A stretch of 64,000 nt of DNA, from NCBI RefSeq assembly GCF_025149785.1, contig NZ_CP102277.1, forward strand, positions 3,286,001 to 3,350,000, in the 5' to 3' direction. Numbering within the stretch: the first letter of the stretch is position 1; each line of letters starts with the position of its first letter. This DNA comes from Coprococcus comes ATCC 27758. GTDB lineage: Bacteria > Bacillota > Clostridia > Lachnospirales > Lachnospiraceae. The notes below the pieces were generated by a model. That model searched no databases. It was not told where the DNA came from and was given only the letters and a program-made list of their open reading frames with translations. A program made the translations under genes and the position numbers. This document shows, in pieces, positions 43,163 to 52,028 of this stretch.

Positions 43163-43665
43163 ACCAGTAGCTTCATCCAAACCTTCACATTGAATAATGA
43201 ACCCTTCTCAAACGAAAATTCCAAGCGCTCGAACATTTCGTTAAATTTCTCCGACAATTCGTATAATTCATCTTTTGCTTTTGGCAGAGACAATCGTTTG
43301 AAAAGATCTTTTCCATTGCTGATGTTTTCAACTTCATCGCAGATAAGATCCACCTGTCTCAATGCCCGCTTGATCATAAAATATCCGATGACCCCGATCA
43401 GAATAATGAGTAATGGGAATACAATCAACAGCATTTTCTCGGATGTCTGCATGAAAAGTTCTATAGAATGTACAGAGGTAATTCCTCGTACCCATATTTC
43501 GTCATCATCACCGTAAGTGTAAACGCTGTCATATATCATCCATTTTCGATTTGATCCGGTTATCATTCGCGGTGTATTCGACGTGAGGATAGTTTCTTCT
43601 GGAAATTGGGTTGGAATCGTTCCATAAATTAAGTATCCGTTTTTGTCATAAATGCTATCATTCAT
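43129..43665 (-). pseudogene. Broken sensor histidine kinase (sensor and HAMP only)
   Basis: 178 codons remain. DSIYDKNGYLIYG and the extracytoplasmic piece are followed by one membrane helix (MLLIVFPLLIILIGVIGYFM) and a HAMP domain (KRALRQVDLICDEVENISNG, ELYELSEKFNEMFERLE). Where the kinase core should begin (usually F-x-x-D-x-S-H-E-L-R-T-P) the reading runs into unrelated residues and the terminator of the opposite operon. A TAA stands directly before the first ATG, so the first membrane helix is also lost. A partial kinase gene truncated at both ends. Confidence 0.75.
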
Positions 43666-43762
43666 TTAGCATCGCATCCTGACGAATTACAGGCCGTAAA
43701 AGAAGAATATGCTTCTTATCGAAATTAAAAGCAAAACAAGTAATTTATTTGAAAATAATTTT

Positions 43763-44824
43763 TCAAATACGGACATAACCGGTGGATGGACCTGCACCGA
43801 CCTTTGCGATATACCCACTTTTAACTAAATCCGTCAGTGTTCTTTCAACGGTAACCTTACTTATGTCAGGGCATAGTTCCATAATTTCCTTCTTCGTTAT
43901 CTTACCGACCTTATTATCAATCACCGCCTTAATTCTATCCGGCTTGGAAAGATTATGATACTTCAAATGTTCTACACGGTTTTCAAATTCATTGTATGCT
44001 TTCAGCATAATACCTAAATAATACTTAACAAAAGGCTCATAACTGTTTTCATCCTCATGCCAACCGACAGAACTTGCTTGAAGAGCTTCATAATATGTTT
44101 CTTTCGTTTTTTCAATCAGCATTTCCATGCTGACATACTTTCCAACGATATATCCAGCCTTATAGAACAACAATAAAGTCAACAGACGGCTCATTCTACC
44201 ATTTCCATCATTGAAAGGATGAATACACAGAAAATCCAGAATGAACATGGGGATTAAAATCAGTTTATCAATGAGATTTGCTTCCCATGCTTCAAGAAAA
44301 TGAGCGCAAAGTTCGTCTATTGCTTCTGCAGTCTGAAAAGCTGGAACTGGAATAAAACGAGCTTTCTGGTGTCCCTCGGCATCGGTTTCTGCAATTACAT
44401 TGTCTGAATTCTTATAGGTACCACCGATGTTTCCTTGGGAATAAGAATATAAATCACGATGTAACTGTAAAATAATGTTTGGTCTTGGAGTGATATATTC
44501 ATAACTTTCGTGAATCGTAGCAAGCACTTCACGGTAGCCGGCAATTTCCTGTTCAGACCGATTACGTGGCTCTGCTTTCTGACTTACCAGTTCTTCCAAA
44601 CGTTTATCACTTGTAAATATACCTTCAATTCGGTTAGATGCTCCCGTACTTTGAATTAAAGCAACTTCCAGAAGTGTTTTCAGTTCATCTATGTTTGCTT
44701 CCAGAAATAATTCCTGTTTACCTTTATGCTCATGAATACTGCCAACCATCTGAACAATTTCAGGTGTCAGCAACTTCGCAGGATTTGTAATATAATCAAA
44801 ATTTTTCATTGAAATCTCCTTCAT
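43763..44824 (-). CDS. Fic-domain AMPylation enzyme with N-terminal inhibitory motif
   Basis: 353 aa. The active site is HPFNDGNGRMSRLL (about residue 205). The inhibitory motif (S/T)-x-x-x-E-(G/N) is SNRIEG at about residue 60, making it a class II Fic that blocks its own ATP site. The C-terminal winged helix (KITKKEIMELCPDISKVTVE, ERTLTDLVKSGYI) suggests DNA binding. Fic enzymes transfer AMP to hydroxyl groups of target proteins. Several copies of an ATGGAGAT motif lie just upstream (44834-44887) and could be the site for self-regulation. Confidence 0.93.
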   Translation of the reverse strand: MKEISMKNFDYITNPAKLLTPEIVQMVGSIHEHKGKQELFLEANIDELKTLLEVALIQSTGASNRIEGIFTSDKRLEELVSQKAEPRNRSEQEIAGYREVLATIHESYEYITPRPNIILQLHRDLYSYSQGNIGGTYKNSDNVIAETDAEGHQKARFIPVPAFQTAEAIDELCAHFLEAWEANLIDKLILIPMFILDFLCIHPFNDGNGRMSRLLTLLLFYKAGYIVGKYVSMEMLIEKTKETYYEALQASSVGWHEDENSYEPFVKYYLGIMLKAYNEFENRVEHLKYHNLSKPDRIKAVIDNKVGKITKKEIMELCPDISKVTVERTLTDLVKSGYIAKVGAGPSTGYVRI

Positions 44825-44833
44825 TTTGAATTT

Positions 44834-44887
44834 ATCTCCATCATTTTAATGCTAAATGATGGAGATTTCAATAGATTTGATGGAGAT
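44834..44887. promoter_or_regulatory. Repeated palindromic operator upstream of the Fic gene
   Basis: ATCTCCATCATTT (44834-44846) and AAATGATGGAGAT (44854-44866) form a perfect 13-bp inverted repeat with a 7-nt loop. A further direct copy, GATGGAGAT (44879-44887), and a half-site TTCTCCAT follow at once. The array sits 10 bases from the Fic start and looks like a binding site for its winged-helix tail. Confidence 0.65.
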
Positions 44888-44935
44888 AAATTCTCCATAT
44901 GCACAATAAATATACTCATTTGGATATAGAATTTA

Positions 44936-45163
44936 TTACTTCATCGTTTTTGCCAGCGAATTGAGCAACGCCCGTATCTCTGGATTTGCCAATACTTTTG
45001 CCAGAAGTTCCGGATCGACTTCATCAGCAACAGTACCTTCATTATTGCAAAAATTTACTACCAACTTAACAAATTCCGATTGAACAAAATCGCTGCGCGA
45101 TGGCCTGCCAAGGCTGTGGCGCAGTTTTATTTTTATTAAAAAAGCAGTGGAATTACTTTCCAT
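44936..45163 (-). CDS. Hypothetical 75-aa protein
   Basis: MESNSTAFLIKIKLRHSLGR opens the frame. The first ten residues after the start recall the strand of the WQG-domain proteins (TFLIKI), but the WQG motif and LELLK helix are missing. The C-terminus is ADEVDPELLAKVLANPEIRA, a helical pattern. No ribosome site stands out. It may be a real small gene or a decayed one, beside the IS256 remnant. Confidence 0.35.
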   Translation of the reverse strand: MESNSTAFLIKIKLRHSLGRPSRSDFVQSEFVKLVVNFCNNEGTVADEVDPELLAKVLANPEIRALLNSLAKTMK

Positions 45164-45221
45164 AATCCGTTATTGTTAAGTTACCACACGAAACAACTGA
45201 ACTAAGAAAGCTCCACTGCCT

Positions 45222-45473
45222 ATGATAAGAATAACATTTTCCAGTCTCTTCCGCAATCGGAATTATGACGCTACAAATGCTATTGAATCCCTGAATTCTA
45301 CCTACCGGAAACTGAATCGCCAGAGAAGCGTATTTCCAAGCGATACAGCTCTATTAAAGGCACTGTATCTTGCCACATTTGAAGCTACGAAGAAATGGAC
45401 CAGTACGATCCGCAACTGGGCACAGGTGTATGGTGAACTGAGTATTATGTACGAAGGACGCCTCCCAGAGTAA
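45222..45473 (+). pseudogene. C-terminal remnant of an IS256-family (Mutator) transposase
   Basis: From about 45252 the frame reads NAIESLNSTYRKLNRQRSVF, ALLKALYLATFEATKKWT and VYGELSIMYEGRLPE before the stop, the characteristic C-terminus of IS256-type transposases. The DDE catalytic portion (normally about 300 residues) is absent. A remnant of a lost insertion sequence. Confidence 0.9.
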
Positions 45474-45550
45474 CGAATAAACAGGCGGATAAGACGGGCG
45501 GAAAACCGCCTGCTCTTGACATGCCATTCAACAACTGTTATATATAAAAC

Positions 45551-45587
45551 AAGGGTGAGAAGCCTGATTTTCAGGCTTGCCACCCTT
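45551..45587. terminator. Strong hairpin downstream of the IS256 remnant
   Basis: AAGGGTG...AAGCCTGA pairs with TCAGGCTT...CACCCTT around TTT. A second GC-rich hairpin (GGCGG...CCGCC, about 45493-45518) precedes it. They may be the end structures of the lost insertion sequence or a terminator of the kinase at 45648 (minus strand). Confidence 0.6.
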
Positions 45588-45647
45588 ACATATCATAGAA
45601 GAAGCGTATTTACAGACTTTTTCTCATAGTCTCTCTTAATTCTATAA

Positions 45648-47711
45648 CTAATTCCCTACAATACTCTGTTTTAATATAGTGAACATCTTTTCCGCATCTA
45701 ATGGTTTTGCAATGAATCCATTCATTCCAACCTTTTGTGCCATCGCAATATCTTCTTCAAAGGCATTTGCGGTCATGGCAACGATCGGTGTGGATGCTTT
45801 TTTCGGGCTTTCCATCTGCCTTATCTTTGCGGTTGTATCATAGCCATTCAAGATTGGCATCTGAATGTCCATAAGAATCAGATCATAGTATCCTTCATCC
45901 GCTTCTTCCAGTTTATCAAAACATTCCTGACCGTCTTTGACCCAGTCGATCAGAAAGCCCTTTTCTTTTAATAGCTCCATCGCAATTTCAGCATTTAATT
46001 CATTATCTTCTGCAAGAAGAATACGCTTTCCAATATTCTTATCGGTCATAAATGTTTGCTCTGGCAGTTCTTTTTTGCATATATCTCCTTCAGAAGCAAG
46101 TTCCAGCGGGATTTCTACTGTAAATTTTGTTCCTTTTCCCGGCTTACTTTCCACATGAATCCTACCATTCATCAGTTCGACAAAGGATTTCACGATAGAA
46201 AGACCAAGACCTGTACCGCTGACTTTATTCTCCGTAGCTGTATGTTCTCTGGAAAATTCATCGAAGATATGTGGAAGGTATTCCGAGGCCATTCCAATTC
46301 CAGTATCTTCGCAGACAAATACATACCGTGCTTTTTTATCATCGAAATTCGTCTCATTAATAGTCACATGAATCGCATGACCGTCAGGAGTATACTTGAT
46401 GGCATTGCTCATGATATTTAAATATATTTCCTGGAGCTTTGTCTTATCACAAAATGCATATTTATGTTGAACATTTGTATCGATAGAACAGTGGATACCT
46501 TTCATTTGGATATCAGATTCTAATACTGTATTTACCGAATAAAATAATTCGCTCAAATTTGCTGCTTCTGTTTTTAATATAGAAGTTCCACTTTCAATAC
46601 GCGCCACTTCCAGAACCTGATCGATGATTGTCATCAGAATGTTGCCGGAAGACTTAATTTTTCCCAAATATTCTCGTACCTTTTCTTCGTTGTCAAGATT
46701 CTTTCCGAGAAGATCTGAAAACCCAATGATCGCATTCATCGGGGTTCGGATGTCATGGCTCATATTAAACAGAAATCGAGTTTTTGCCTCACTTGCTTCT
46801 CTTGCTTGTTCAGCGGACTTTTTCAGTTCCACTGCATACTGGTTTTCACGATATTTTTTACTGTGCACCTGATTAAAAATAGTGGCGCTCATTAAGGACG
46901 TTATACAGGAAATGGCAATAACAGCAATCCATTGATAAATGGAAATCCAGCCTTCGTCTGGTACAATATCTACATACCATGTATCATTAGGAATCTCGCA
47001 TTCTACTGTAAGATTGTTCTTAGGTATGTGTTCCTGACTTTGAGTCAGAACAACCCGGCTGCCTGTAGTATCATCGGTTGTCCATATCTCATAGCAATAG
47101 GAAGCTTCATTTAATCGCTCCAAACCTATTTCATCTATAAATTTATCCCAGTCAATGACCATGATTACAAATCCCCAAAAAGAGTCATTGTCAATAGAAT
47201 CACTTTTATAAACCGGATGGAACAGTAAAGCGCCGGTTCCTCCTTGTTTTAATCTATATGGACCGCCAAGGATATAGTTTCCGGTTTCTTTCGCACGGTT
47301 TGCATCTTCCTTACGGTTATGATCTGTCAGCATATTTATTCCAAATGCGTTCTCATTTCCCTGCTGTGGAAAAATATCAGTAACAACTCCATTCGGTGCA
47401 AGTTCAAAAGCTTTCACAATACCATTCTCATTTGGAAGCATTTCCGCCAATTCTGAAAATGAAGTCTGATCCAGATTATATCCTGCGAGAACTACATTTC
47501 CAAGAAACTCTGAAAGTTCAACATACTGATTCAATTGTGCATTGATTCGTCTTACTGTACTTTGGGCAGTATAAGTGGCAGCTGTCTTTTTCCCTTTTTC
47601 CAGGTTCTTTAAACTAATATATCCAAAAAGAAAGGATGCAATAAAAACAAGTAATCCAACAATCAAACTGTATTTTTTTATTTGTTTAGAAGCGCTACTT
47701 CTTTTTTCCAT
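45648..47711 (-). CDS. Hybrid sensor histidine kinase with CHASE sensor and receiver domain
   Basis: 687 aa. A membrane helix (YSLIVGLLVFIASFLFGYIS) and a CHASE domain (FELAPNGVVTDIFPQQGNEN, GGPYRLKQGGTGALLFHPVY) face outward; a second helix follows near residue 265. HisKA has the His in NMSHDIRTPMNAIIGF. The ATPase boxes are NIMSNAIKYTPD, CEDTGIGM and GTGLGLSIVKS. The receiver (residues about 565-680) has DLILMDIQMPILNG. No HPt domain is present, so a separate HPt is needed for onward relay. The sensor matches that of the GGDEF protein at 35720. Confidence 0.94.
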   Translation of the reverse strand: MEKRSSASKQIKKYSLIVGLLVFIASFLFGYISLKNLEKGKKTAATYTAQSTVRRINAQLNQYVELSEFLGNVVLAGYNLDQTSFSELAEMLPNENGIVKAFELAPNGVVTDIFPQQGNENAFGINMLTDHNRKEDANRAKETGNYILGGPYRLKQGGTGALLFHPVYKSDSIDNDSFWGFVIMVIDWDKFIDEIGLERLNEASYCYEIWTTDDTTGSRVVLTQSQEHIPKNNLTVECEIPNDTWYVDIVPDEGWISIYQWIAVIAISCITSLMSATIFNQVHSKKYRENQYAVELKKSAEQAREASEAKTRFLFNMSHDIRTPMNAIIGFSDLLGKNLDNEEKVREYLGKIKSSGNILMTIIDQVLEVARIESGTSILKTEAANLSELFYSVNTVLESDIQMKGIHCSIDTNVQHKYAFCDKTKLQEIYLNIMSNAIKYTPDGHAIHVTINETNFDDKKARYVFVCEDTGIGMASEYLPHIFDEFSREHTATENKVSGTGLGLSIVKSFVELMNGRIHVESKPGKGTKFTVEIPLELASEGDICKKELPEQTFMTDKNIGKRILLAEDNELNAEIAMELLKEKGFLIDWVKDGQECFDKLEEADEGYYDLILMDIQMPILNGYDTTAKIRQMESPKKASTPIVAMTANAFEEDIAMAQKVGMNGFIAKPLDAEKMFTILKQSIVGN

Positions 47712-47909
47712 TCGCGGTTACCTCGTCATCTTCAATAATTTAAAATTACGTTAAGAACTAATTGCATTTTACACCAATATTTCCATTGTACGCAAGGAAA
47801 ACGTTATCAGTACAATGGAAAAACGTCCTATAACTTTTTGGGCAAAATCTATTCAAATTTTTTACTTACATCCCCGAATAAGGGGTGACAACAGAGCGGA
47901 ACCCAAATG

Positions 47910-48078
47910 TTAGCTGGACTTCCTAAAACCCATGTTTGCAAACCGGTAATTTTGATTAGCTGTCAGCTAACAAAAATCGGATTGCGTTAGCTGGAAATTG
48001 ATCATTTTGAATGGAATTTTGTGTCACGAACGTGATTAGAAAATAACAAAAGCGTTCGTTGTCAGCTAATCAAGCTAA
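47910..48078. repeat. Cluster of TTAGCTG / CAGCTAA motifs near the tRNA fragment
   Basis: TTAGCTGG at 47910-47917 and 47987-47994, TTAGCTG at 47956-47962, CAGCTAA at 47964-47970 and 48063-48069, AGCTAA at 48073-48078. GTTAGCAG and GTTAGCAA follow at about 48272-48290. Repeats of this density beside an att-type site resemble arm-binding sites of a tyrosine recombinase. No gene lies in 47712-48457. Confidence 0.55.
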
Positions 48079-48094
48079 CATTTTCGAACGCTTT
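48049..48094. terminator. Hairpin beside the tRNA-Arg fragment
   Basis: AAAGCGTTCG pairs perfectly with CGAACGCTTT. On the minus strand it starts seven bases after the tRNA 3' end and is followed by TGTTATTTTC, so it can be the terminator of the original tRNA-Arg gene. Confidence 0.65.
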
Positions 48095-48100
48095 GAAGCC

Positions 48101-48144
48101 CGTCGCCAAGAGGATTTGAACCTCCGACCCCTCGCTTAGGAGTT
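48101..48144 (-). other. 3' fragment of tRNA-Arg (CCT): attachment-site duplication
   Basis: On the minus strand the 44 nt comprise the anticodon loop (CTCCTAA), the 3' side of the anticodon stem, the T arm (GGAGGTTCAAATCCTC) and the acceptor end TTGGCGACG. The 5' half of the tRNA is missing; sequence to the right is unrelated. A bare 3' portion is what integration of an element into the 3' end of a tRNA gene leaves at one junction. The ICE lies to the right. Confidence 0.75.
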
Positions 48145-48399
48145 CCCTGTGGCGGTTAGTATGCAGTAGTTCGATTATCCTGCAAGGGACGTTTAACGCC
48201 CCAAAAAGCGGAAAAGGGGCTTGCACAACGACTCTGTTAATAAACTCTAATATTCAATTATATCCTTTAGAGTGTTAGCAGGCTGTTAGCAAACCAACCA
48301 CTTTTTCGGGAATTACTGATAATTTGTTACAATCGTATTTAAAATCATTTATCACATGGAAACAAGATACCCGTTAGGTTGAATTTAATTAAGTTAAAG

Positions 48400-48425
48400 G
48401 ACGTTCAGAAATGAGCGTCTTTTTT
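48400..48425 (+). terminator. Hairpin upstream of the surface protein gene
   Basis: GACGTTCA-GAAA-TGAGCGTC with one wobble pair, followed by TTTTTT and the spacer that leads to GAAAGGAG. Similar hairpin-plus-T-run leaders precede the coupling ATPase (53730) and the first ArdA gene (58339). Confidence 0.7.
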
Positions 48426-48457
48426 CATACCCAAAATCGAAAGGAGAAAGAGAAAAT

Positions 48458-51400
48458 ATGAATAAGCTAGTAAAGCGATTGCTGACAGGAACGCTTGCTT
48501 TTGCAACCATTCTCACGGCATTACCAGTGACGGCGGTTCATGCTTCCGGCAATCAATACTGGACAGAATCAGCAGAACGTGTCGGCTACATTGAACAAAT
48601 TATGAATGATGGTTCTATCAAATCTACGTTCCATGAGGGACACATGAAAGTTGAGGGCGAAACTGCCTACTGCGTGGACATCAATACCAATTTCAAGAAT
48701 GGATATAAAACAAGGTCTGACGCAAGTACACGAATGAGTAGTGATCAGATTGCGGACGTTGCTCTTTCCTTAGAGTACGTCAAGCAATATACCGCTACTC
48801 ATACAGGGCTGAATAACAACCAGAAGTATTTGCTGGAACAGTGTGTTGTCTGGCAGAGATTGAGCGAACAGCTCGGCTGGCAGTGCGACAACGTCAGAGC
48901 TTCCTATAATGAAATCTCACAGGCGGTACAGAATGAAGTGTACGCTGGTGCGAAAGCATTTGTGAAAGAAAACAAAGGACGCTATGAATGTGGTGGTTAC
49001 ATCTACACTGGCGAAGGACAGGACATCGGACAGTTCTGGGCGAAGTTAAATGTAGGAAATGCAAAAGTCAAAAAGACTTCTTCCAATCCCACGGTCACAG
49101 ATGGTAACGCCAGTTATTCCTTTGAGGGTGCGACATTTGGTGTCTATTCTGATAAGGGCTGTAACAGCCAGCTTGCCACACTTACTGCCGATGGAAACGG
49201 CGATACCAAAGAAGTTGAGGTAAAAGCCGGAACAGTTTACATCAAAGAACTTTCCGCACCAAAAGGTTACAAGTTGGATTCTACTGTTCATTCCTTAAAT
49301 GTGGAAGTTGGAAAAACAGCGACTTTGACTGTTGCTGATACTCCAAAAGTCACAGAAACTTTGATTGATTTATTTAAAATCGACATGGAAACAGGAAAAT
49401 CTACTCCACAGGGAACTGCTTCTTTAGAGGGTGCAGAGTTCACATGGAGCTATTATGACGGATACTACAATGCAGATAATCTACCTGCAAAAGCTACCCG
49501 TACATGGACAACGAAAACCGTTGCCGAAAAAGACAGTGACGGAACTATCCATTATGTATCCAGACTTGCCGACAGCTACAAAGTATCCGGCGACAGCTTC
49601 TATACACAGGACGGTAAAAATGTACTGCCACTTGGTACACTCACTGTCACAGAAACAAAAGCACCAAACGGCTACTTATTAGATGGTGCATATATGCAGG
49701 CTGACGGAAGTTCCGAACAGATTAAGGGAACATACCTTACACAGATTTCCGAAGATAGCGAACTTGCCGTACTTTCTGGAAGCAATCAGTATTCCGTATC
49801 CGACAAGGTTATCTGTGGCGGTGTAAAAATCCAGAAACGTGACCTTGAAACAAAGGATACCAAAGCACAGGGAAGTGCTACCTTACAGTACACAGAATTT
49901 AATATCATTTCCTTAAATGACAGTCCTGTACTGGTTGAGGGAAAATTATACAGCAAGAATGAAACCGTAAAGAAGATTCAGACAGGCATTGACGGAATCG
50001 CTTCTACTTCTGCTGACTTACTCCCTTACGGAAATTACAGATTAGAAGAAAGCAAAGCACCAGAGGGCTACTTGACAGACGGTGCAAAAACAATCGACTT
50101 TTCTATCACGGAAGATGGAAAAATCGTGGACTTGACCGACAAATCTCACTCTGTCTACAACCAGATTAAACGTGGCGATATTGAGGGTGTAAAAATCGGT
50201 GCAGGTACACACAAACGTCTTGCAGGTGTTCCATTCAGAATTACAAGCAAGACAACGGGAGAATCCCATATTGTAGTTACTGACAACAACGGTCAGTTCT
50301 CCACTGCTTCAAGCTGGGCTTCCCATAAGGTCAATACTAATGCCGGAAAATCCAGTGAGGACGGTGTATGGTTTGGAACTTCTGAACCAGACGACAGCAA
50401 AGGTGCATTACTTTATGATACTTATGTGATTGAGGAATTAAAGTGTGATTCCAACGCCGGATTTAAGCTGATTCCAGCTTTTGAGATAGTCGTATCCAGA
50501 AATAAAGTGACCATTGATTTAGGTACGCTTACCGATGAATACGAAAAAGAAATCACAATCCATACCACAGCTACCGACAAGAAAACAGGCGAAAAGATGA
50601 TTGTTGCCGGAAAAGACATCAAGATCGTGGACGAAGTCACACTTGATGGATTGGAAACAGGCAGAAAATATAAACTTTCCGGCTGGCAGATGGTAAAGGA
50701 AGAAAATGCGGAACTTCTCATTGATGGGAAACGTGTAGACAGTGATTATACCTTTACTGCTGACAGCGAAAAAATGACGGTTAAGATTACTTACAGTTTT
50801 GATGGTTCAGCTCTTGGTGGTCAGAACCTTGTTACCTTTGAGGAATTGTACGATATGAGCAATCCGAAAGAGCCTGTCAAGGTTGCCGAACATAAAGACA
50901 TCAACGATGATGGACAGACTGTTCTTATCACAGAACGTATCATCAAAATCCATACGACCGCTACGGACAAGAACGGCAAGAAAGAAATCGAAGCCGGAAA
51001 AGATGTAACGATTGTGGATAAAGTCACATTAGATGGTCTGGAAGTTGGAACAAAATACAAACTTTCCGGCTGGCAGATGTTAAAAGAGAAAAATGCAGAA
51101 CTTCTGATTGATGGAAAGAAAGTATCCAATAATTATGAGTTTACAGCCGACAATGAAAAAATGACGGTTGAGATTGCCTTTACCTTTGATGGTTCTTCTC
51201 TTGGTGGTAAAAACCTTGTTACCTTTGAGGAGTTATACGATATGACCAATCCAGACGAACCAAAGAAAGTGACGGAACATAAGGACATTACAGACGATGG
51301 ACAGACTGTGACAATCAAGGAAGTGCCGGAAATCCCAGACACACCAAAGGATACCGACACGCCGGATACACCATCTACGGTTACTAAGACAAGTGACAGC

Positions 51401-51511
51401 CCAAAAACAGGCGACAATACCAATATCTATGCTTATCTTGCCATGCTCGGTTTTTCCTGCGTAGGGCTTGGCGGTATGCTTTACTTCAAACGCCGTAGAA
51501 AGAAATCATAA
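48458..51511 (+). CDS. VaFE-repeat, sortase-anchored surface protein (SpaA/Cna-type)
   Basis: 1017 aa. A signal peptide (MNKLVKRLLTGTLAFATILT... VHAS) opens the protein. Residues about 30-190 look like a thioester domain with Cys in AYCVDINTNF and Gln in LEQCVVWQRLSEQLGW. SpaA/Cna-type beta-sandwiches follow (FGVYSDKGCNSQLATL, IKELSAPKGYKLDS). Two nearly identical VaFE repeats end the ectodomain (TIHTTATDKKTGEKMIVAGK and the copy KIHTTATDKNGKKEIEAGKD). The sorting signal is SPKTG, an LPxTG variant, then a helix and KRRRKKS. It probably mediates adhesion or mating contact for the ICE. Confidence 0.95.
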   Translation: MNKLVKRLLTGTLAFATILTALPVTAVHASGNQYWTESAERVGYIEQIMNDGSIKSTFHEGHMKVEGETAYCVDINTNFKNGYKTRSDASTRMSSDQIADVALSLEYVKQYTATHTGLNNNQKYLLEQCVVWQRLSEQLGWQCDNVRASYNEISQAVQNEVYAGAKAFVKENKGRYECGGYIYTGEGQDIGQFWAKLNVGNAKVKKTSSNPTVTDGNASYSFEGATFGVYSDKGCNSQLATLTADGNGDTKEVEVKAGTVYIKELSAPKGYKLDSTVHSLNVEVGKTATLTVADTPKVTETLIDLFKIDMETGKSTPQGTASLEGAEFTWSYYDGYYNADNLPAKATRTWTTKTVAEKDSDGTIHYVSRLADSYKVSGDSFYTQDGKNVLPLGTLTVTETKAPNGYLLDGAYMQADGSSEQIKGTYLTQISEDSELAVLSGSNQYSVSDKVICGGVKIQKRDLETKDTKAQGSATLQYTEFNIISLNDSPVLVEGKLYSKNETVKKIQTGIDGIASTSADLLPYGNYRLEESKAPEGYLTDGAKTIDFSITEDGKIVDLTDKSHSVYNQIKRGDIEGVKIGAGTHKRLAGVPFRITSKTTGESHIVVTDNNGQFSTASSWASHKVNTNAGKSSEDGVWFGTSEPDDSKGALLYDTYVIEELKCDSNAGFKLIPAFEIVVSRNKVTIDLGTLTDEYEKEITIHTTATDKKTGEKMIVAGKDIKIVDEVTLDGLETGRKYKLSGWQMVKEENAELLIDGKRVDSDYTFTADSEKMTVKITYSFDGSALGGQNLVTFEELYDMSNPKEPVKVAEHKDINDDGQTVLITERIIKIHTTATDKNGKKEIEAGKDVTIVDKVTLDGLEVGTKYKLSGWQMLKEKNAELLIDGKKVSNNYEFTADNEKMTVEIAFTFDGSSLGGKNLVTFEELYDMTNPDEPKKVTEHKDITDDGQTVTIKEVPEIPDTPKDTDTPDTPSTVTKTSDSPKTGDNTNIYAYLAMLGFSCVGLGGMLYFKRRRKKS

Positions 51512-51562
51512 GGCGGTAATGTAGCGGTTGGTAAAGAGTTCAAGGTCGCCACCCTTTTTGCA

Positions 51563-51638
51563 ACTTCACGCTCCCGTGAAGCACTTGGTTTACGGGAGCG
51601 TGAAGTCCACTAGGGGCGTGGGGAGTGTAGCTCCCCAC
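51563..51638. other. Twin hairpins between surface protein and DUF961 genes
   Basis: ACTTCACGCTCCCGT (51563-51577) pairs perfectly with ACGGGAGCGTGAAGT (51592-51606). GTGGGGAG (51618-51625) pairs with CTCCCCAC (51631-51638). There is no T run after either, so structured cis-elements (single-strand origin, RNA processing or regulation) are as likely as termination. Confidence 0.6.
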
Positions 51639-51689
51639 AACATACAGCAGGAAAGAAAATAAAACAGAAAGAAAAGAGGTCAATCATTT

Positions 51690-52013
51690 ATGGAATTAAG
51701 ATTTGTCGTACCAAACATGGAAAAGACATTCGGGAACTTGGAGTTTGCCGGAGAAAATACTACGGAACAGCAGAGAATCAACGGGCGTATGGCTGTCATT
51801 ACCAGAAGCTACAACCTGTATTCCGATGTGCAGAGAGCCGATGATGTTGTCGTTGTGCTTCCTGCCAAAGCTGGCGAAAAACATTTCTCGCCGGAGCAGA
51901 AAGTAAAACTTATCAATCCTCGAATCACTACTGATGGCTATAAAATCGGGGAACGTGGATTTGTCAATTACATCTTACTTGCAGACGATATGTTACCAGT
52001 GGAAAGTAAATAA
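51690..52013 (+). CDS. DUF961 (YdcP-type) ICE protein, Orf23-like
   Basis: 107 aa. MELRFVVPNMEKTFGNLEFA and RITTDGYKIGERGFVNYILL are typical of DUF961 proteins encoded at the start of the Tn916 transfer operon. It is a small soluble protein of unknown role, paralogous to the next gene. GAGGTCAATC precedes ATG 51690. Confidence 0.9.
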   Translation: MELRFVVPNMEKTFGNLEFAGENTTEQQRINGRMAVITRSYNLYSDVQRADDVVVVLPAKAGEKHFSPEQKVKLINPRITTDGYKIGERGFVNYILLADDMLPVESK

Positions 52014-52028
52014 GGGGGTATTCAGATT

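Noticed and set aside
43129-43230. C-terminal tail of the broken kinase as a real domain
   Set aside because: The residues run through the terminator of the opposite operon and have no kinase motif.
44936-45163. 75-aa protein as a third member of the WQG-domain family
   Set aside because: Only the first strand (AFLIKI) agrees; the WQG motif and the LELLK helix are missing.
48101-48144. Functional tRNA gene
   Set aside because: The 5' acceptor strand, D arm and half of the anticodon stem are missing.
47910-48290. CRISPR array at the TTAGCTG cluster
   Set aside because: The motifs are 7-8 bases long, in both orientations and irregularly spaced; no 28-37 bp repeat exists here or elsewhere in the window.
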